Program-made: the position numbers and the translations under genes
Notes under the pieces: model-generated
What the model was told of the DNA's origin: nothing
Database searches by the model: none
The model's input: only the letters and a program-made list of their open reading frames with translations
NCBI GenBank assembly: GCA_018710795.1
Contig: DVJH01000119.1
Location: 1-7,998, forward strand
Source: Candidatus Galligastranaerophilus gallistercoris
GTDB lineage: Bacteria > Cyanobacteriota > Vampirovibrionia > Gastranaerophilales > Gastranaerophilaceae
DNA: 7,998 nt
Reading direction: 5' to 3'
Shown here: in pieces, positions 6,208 through 7,998 of the stretch
Layout: the number at the start of each line of letters is the position of its first letter
Numbering within the stretch: the first letter of the stretch is position 1

Positions 6208-6937
6208 GTACATATAGAACAATGCCCGTGCATACTGCAAGATTTAAGGATTCGACATCATTTGACATTTTTACGGTTAATTTTTCGTCTGACAAGTTTA
6301 ATAATTCTTTACACAGTCCGTTTGCTTCCGAGCCGAACATAACAATTATTTTTGAGTCGATTTTTTTGTATTCTTCTATGGTTTTATTTGAATTGACTAC
6401 GGTTGCAATAAATCTGTGTGTTTTTTTAAATTGCTCCAATTCTCCCGTTGTTGTTTTTAATATTGGAATTTTAAAGATATTCCCCGCCGCCGACCTTATA
6501 ACTTTCGGGGAAAATTCATCAACGGTGTCTCCGTATAATAAAATCCCTTCTATGTTAAAGGCACAGCATGCTCTTATTATGGTACCCAAATTCCCCGCAT
6601 CTTTTATATTATCCAACAGGGCTATTTTTTTAAATTTAAAAAAGTCATTTATGGAATATTTTGGTTTTTTTGTAACGGCAATAATGTTTGAAGGGCTTTC
6701 TGTCGTGGAAATTTTTTTCATAACCGCTTCGCTTGCAAGATAAATATCGTAATTTTTATATTTTGCAGCCGTTTTTTTATCATCCGATATAATATATTTG
6801 ATTTTTAAATTGCTTAAAATTGCACCTTCAACCGCTTTTAAGCCTTCAAGAAGAATTAAATCTTCCCTGTATTTTTTTTGGTGTAATTTTACGGTTTCTT
6901 TTACCAGATTATTTTGCACGCTTGTTATTTCATTCAT
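6200..6937 (-). CDS. SpoU/TrmH family RNA 2'-O-methyltransferase
   Basis: Members of this family (SPOUT fold, deep-knot methyltransferases) transfer a methyl group from S-adenosylmethionine to a ribose 2'-OH in rRNA or tRNA. The start is set at ATG 6935-6937 (245 aa), which overlaps the TGA of the upstream gene as ATGA and has AGGA nine bases ahead. A further ATG at 6953-6955 has no fitting ribosome binding site. An N-terminal substrate-binding part (about 1-100) precedes the three SpoU motifs: motif 1 DAGNLGTIIR (113-122, with Asn116 and the catalytic Arg122), motif 2 MFGSEANGL (200-208), and motif 3 MSNDVESLNLAV (224-235). The length and layout resemble the RlmB/TsnR-like rRNA methyltransferases, but the exact target nucleotide cannot be read from the sequence. 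It is co-transcribed with the aminopeptidase and ends at an inverted repeat. Confidence 0.92.
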   Translation of the reverse strand: MNEITSVQNNLVKETVKLHQKKYREDLILLEGLKAVEGAILSNLKIKYIISDDKKTAAKYKNYDIYLASEAVMKKISTTESPSNIIAVTKKPKYSINDFFKFKKIALLDNIKDAGNLGTIIRACCAFNIEGILLYGDTVDEFSPKVIRSAAGNIFKIPILKTTTGELEQFKKTHRFIATVVNSNKTIEEYKKIDSKIIVMFGSEANGLCKELLNLSDEKLTVKMSNDVESLNLAVCTGIVLYVLQ

Positions 6938-7998
6938 AAATAATAATCCTGCCATTCTTTCAAATATTGTTTTTCTTGTTTTTTGAGAAGATTATAATCA
7001 ATCAAATCTTCTTCATAAGGAAAATGCGACAGGGAAACTTTTTTTCCTTGTTTTAAATAAACAGTGTTTTCAAGTCTTACCCCGAAGGCATTTTCTTTAT
7101 ATAACCCAGGCTCAATCGTAAAAACATTGTTATTTTTTATTTTTATTCTCATTTTATTTGTCAATGTAGGGGGTGATTGATGAACGGGAATGCCTATCCC
7201 GTGGCCCAGCCCGTGCGGAAAATAAAACCCTTCTTTTTCATATTTTTTTAAATATTTAACCGCAAGATTATGAAGTTCATCCGTCATTAAAATTTCCGAA
7301 TGATAGACGTTTAATTGTGCTTTTAATACGGCGGTGTAAATTTTCTTAATTTCGTCTTTTGCTTTTTTATTTTTGCACCAAAATGTTCTTGTGATATCGG
7401 TTGCATATCCGCCCCCGTAATATCCGCCGCAATCAAGAAGAAGTATATCTCCTTTTTTTAAAATTTTGTCTTTTGAGCAGTTTGTATAGTGGATTATGCT
7501 TGAATTATCTCCTATTGCAAGAATCGTTTTGAATGAAGTGCAAAATGCTCCTTCTTTTTTTAATTCTTTTTCAAAAATTTCATTTAATTCAAATTCGCTT
7601 AATCCTTCTTTTATTTGTTCTCTGAATGAAAAAAGCGTGTTATCGAGCCTTTTGAATGAATCGATATAATGATTGATTTCCGCCCTGTTTTTAACCGATA
7701 CCGTTTTAACAATCGGGTTATTTTTAATTTCTTTGGGATTTTGTATTAAATTGTAATCATATAAAGATAAATCCGAAAAATCGGCATTAATTTCGTTTTT
7801 TATATTTTTTATGTATTTTTCGTATTCTTTTTTTGGTTTTACTTTCAAAAAATCTGTATTATACGGAATTTTATAATCACAAAACAGAATAATTTCATTT
7901 TTATTTTTAATAAAAAGCTTTGCCATGAAGGTTGAAGTATTTTTTGTTTTATATGACCTTAAATTTAAAATGTATGCAATATGTTCAAGATTTGTAAT
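6934..7998 (-). CDS. pepP: Xaa-Pro aminopeptidase (aminopeptidase P, M24B), 5' end outside window
   Basis: This cytoplasmic metallopeptidase removes the N-terminal residue before proline. The frame is open to the right edge (354 codons visible). The ATG at 7924-7926 is not a credible start: it has no ribosome binding site, and the 24 codons before it read ITNLEHIAYILNL and on, matching the segment of aminopeptidase P that usually reads DEIAWLLNLRG. The gene is therefore cut by the window edge. Counting from that ATG, the catalytic domain shows the metal ligands Asp165, Asp177 (ATDITRTF), His242 (HGLGHGIG, 238-245), Glu272 (TIEPGLY) and Glu286 (VRLENTVY). His146 (IIHYTN) and His249 are the other active-site histidines. 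The tail with DLIDYNLL (307-314) resembles the C-terminal domain of the eukaryotic-type three-domain enzymes (XPNPEP1-like), which is why I think a longer N-terminal region lies outside. Its stop overlaps the methyltransferase start (ATGA). Very Lys/Ile/Asn-rich. Confidence 0.93.
   Translation of the reverse strand: MTNLEHIAYILNLRSYKTKNTSTFMAKLFIKNKNEIILFCDYKIPYNTDFLKVKPKKEYEKYIKNIKNEINADFSDLSLYDYNLIQNPKEIKNNPIVKTVSVKNRAEINHYIDSFKRLDNTLFSFREQIKEGLSEFELNEIFEKELKKEGAFCTSFKTILAIGDNSSIIHYTNCSKDKILKKGDILLLDCGGYYGGGYATDITRTFWCKNKKAKDEIKKIYTAVLKAQLNVYHSEILMTDELHNLAVKYLKKYEKEGFYFPHGLGHGIGIPVHQSPPTLTNKMRIKIKNNNVFTIEPGLYKENAFGVRLENTVYLKQGKKVSLSHFPYEEDLIDYNLLKKQEKQYLKEWQDYYL
6947..6950 (-). promoter_or_regulatory. 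Ribosome binding site setting the methyltransferase start
   Basis: AGGA on the coding strand is 9 bases before the ATG at 6935-6937. It lies within the last codons of the aminopeptidase gene, as expected for coupled genes with an ATGA overlap. Confidence 0.6.

Noticed and set aside
5901..6743. A long open frame on the + strand (280 codons)
   Set aside because: It runs opposite to the 69-aa and methyltransferase genes, crosses their intergenic gap, has no ribosome binding site and has no family resemblance. The - strand reading has clear SpoU motifs.

Overview
The window is a compact, AT-rich bacterial chromosome segment. One large gene at the left runs rightward (+). All other genes run leftward (-), converging on it at a bidirectional terminator near 1868-1900. 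I see no tRNA, rRNA, CRISPR array or insertion sequence, and no gene-free stretch longer than about 100 bases. The genes look like ordinary chromosomal housekeeping genes plus a few unrecognised ones. The mix of a SigB/SigF-type alternative sigma factor, a prepilin peptidase, low GC and an unrecognised multi-segment membrane protein suggests a low-GC lineage near the Cyanobacteria (Melainabacteria/Gastranaerophilales) or a Firmicutes-like organism. This is an inference at about even odds; no phylogenetic marker here settles it.

Layout from the left. (1) 1-1869 (+): a large predicted membrane-associated protein with no recognised family. It is open to the left edge, so its true start is outside the window. 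(2) 1868-1900: a hairpin with T-runs on both strands. (3) 1944-2225 (-): a 93-aa hypothetical protein. (4) 2316-4787 (-): a tight operon, upp (uracil phosphoribosyltransferase), then a SigB/F/G-type sigma factor, then prepilin peptidase. The gap or overlap is 5 bases at the first junction and an 8-base overlap at the second. A good promoter lies in front of upp at 4812-4840. (5) 4867-6106 (-): a 69-aa hypothetical protein followed by gpsA. (6) 6164-6207: a long imperfect inverted repeat at the end of the next unit. (7) 6200-7998 (-): an aminopeptidase P gene, cut by the right edge, overlapping a SpoU/TrmH RNA methyltransferase gene by ATGA.

Functionally the window joins pyrimidine salvage (upp), glycerol-3-phosphate synthesis for phospholipids (gpsA), RNA modification (SpoU family), peptide turnover (aminopeptidase P) and type IV pilus/type II secretion maturation (prepilin peptidase) with a regulator that may control it. 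The most interesting arrangement is the overlap of the sigma factor with the prepilin peptidase. The least explained items are the left-edge membrane protein and the two small proteins. Five apparent gene starts needed correction from ribosome-binding-site or open-frame evidence, and two of those genes are really cut by the window edges.
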